This document shows positions 6,281-6,320 of a DNA stretch of 6,320 bases, piece after piece (within the stretch, counting starts at the first letter, position 1; the number at the start of each line of letters is the position of its first letter). The notes under the pieces were generated by a model, which saw only the letters and a list, made by a program, of their open reading frames with translations, was not told the origin of the DNA and ran no database searches. This DNA is from Deltaproteobacteria bacterium (lineage in GTDB: Bacteria; Desulfobacterota; Anaeroferrophillalia; Anaeroferrophillales; Tharpellaceae), in NCBI GenBank assembly GCA_030595135.1, contig JAUVDU010000100.1, positions 1-6,320 on the forward strand. The letters are read 5' to 3'. Position numbers and translations under genes: made by a program.

Positions 6281-6320
6281 ACTATAAACGGGATAAAATT
6301 GGGAAATCTCGGGGAAGCTC

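Noticed and set aside
1..6320. CRISPR array, rRNA, tRNA genes or a transposase gene
   Set aside because: No regularly spaced repeats, no rRNA or tRNA conserved blocks, and no transposase motifs on either strand.

Overview
The window looks like a chromosomal stretch from a Gram-negative bacterium of moderate GC content. A sulfate-reducer-like Desulfobacterota or deltaproteobacterial host is my guess, from the style of the genes, the cobalamin riboswitch and the small palindromic repeats; nothing here proves the taxon. Two complete protein genes stand back to back and fill most of the window. The flanks hold structured non-coding DNA.

Left flank (1-284). The first 28 bases are probably the start of a minus-strand gene with a strong ribosome binding site, cut by the window edge. 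The rest is non-coding: an AT-rich inverted repeat (99-123), a perfect tandem 10-mer (142-161), an 86-bp REP/MITE-like inverted repeat (159-244) and a 7-bp stem directly behind the stop codon of the large helicase gene.

Centre (285-4707). A large minus-strand gene encodes an SNF2/SWI2-family ATPase with an N-terminal winged-helix-like region, a TPR-like helical region, a long middle region and a complete C-terminal SNF2 motor. I place its start at 4457 rather than 4625, because only 4457 has a ribosome binding site. The resulting 250-bp divergent intergenic region carries two pairs of direct repeats and a perfect 14-bp palindrome, suggesting shared regulation.

Right (4708-5862). A plus-strand gene starting with GTG encodes an AAA_14/DUF4143-type ATPase with intact Walker A and B motifs, a winged-helix-like segment and a C-terminal D...ExK motif like that of PD-(D/E)XK nucleases. 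A DNA translocase opposite an ATPase-nuclease-like protein, with a possible shared operator, could be a functional pair such as a genome-defence module. Both families are also common as orphans, so this is only a hypothesis.

Right flank (5863-6320). A well-conserved cobalamin riboswitch aptamer (about 5928-6095) points to a vitamin-B12-related gene beyond the window. Directly after it lies a 180-bp nested palindrome (6101-6280) that can fold almost end to end into one hairpin. Its wobble pairs favour folding of the plus-strand RNA. This is the least explained structure in the window.
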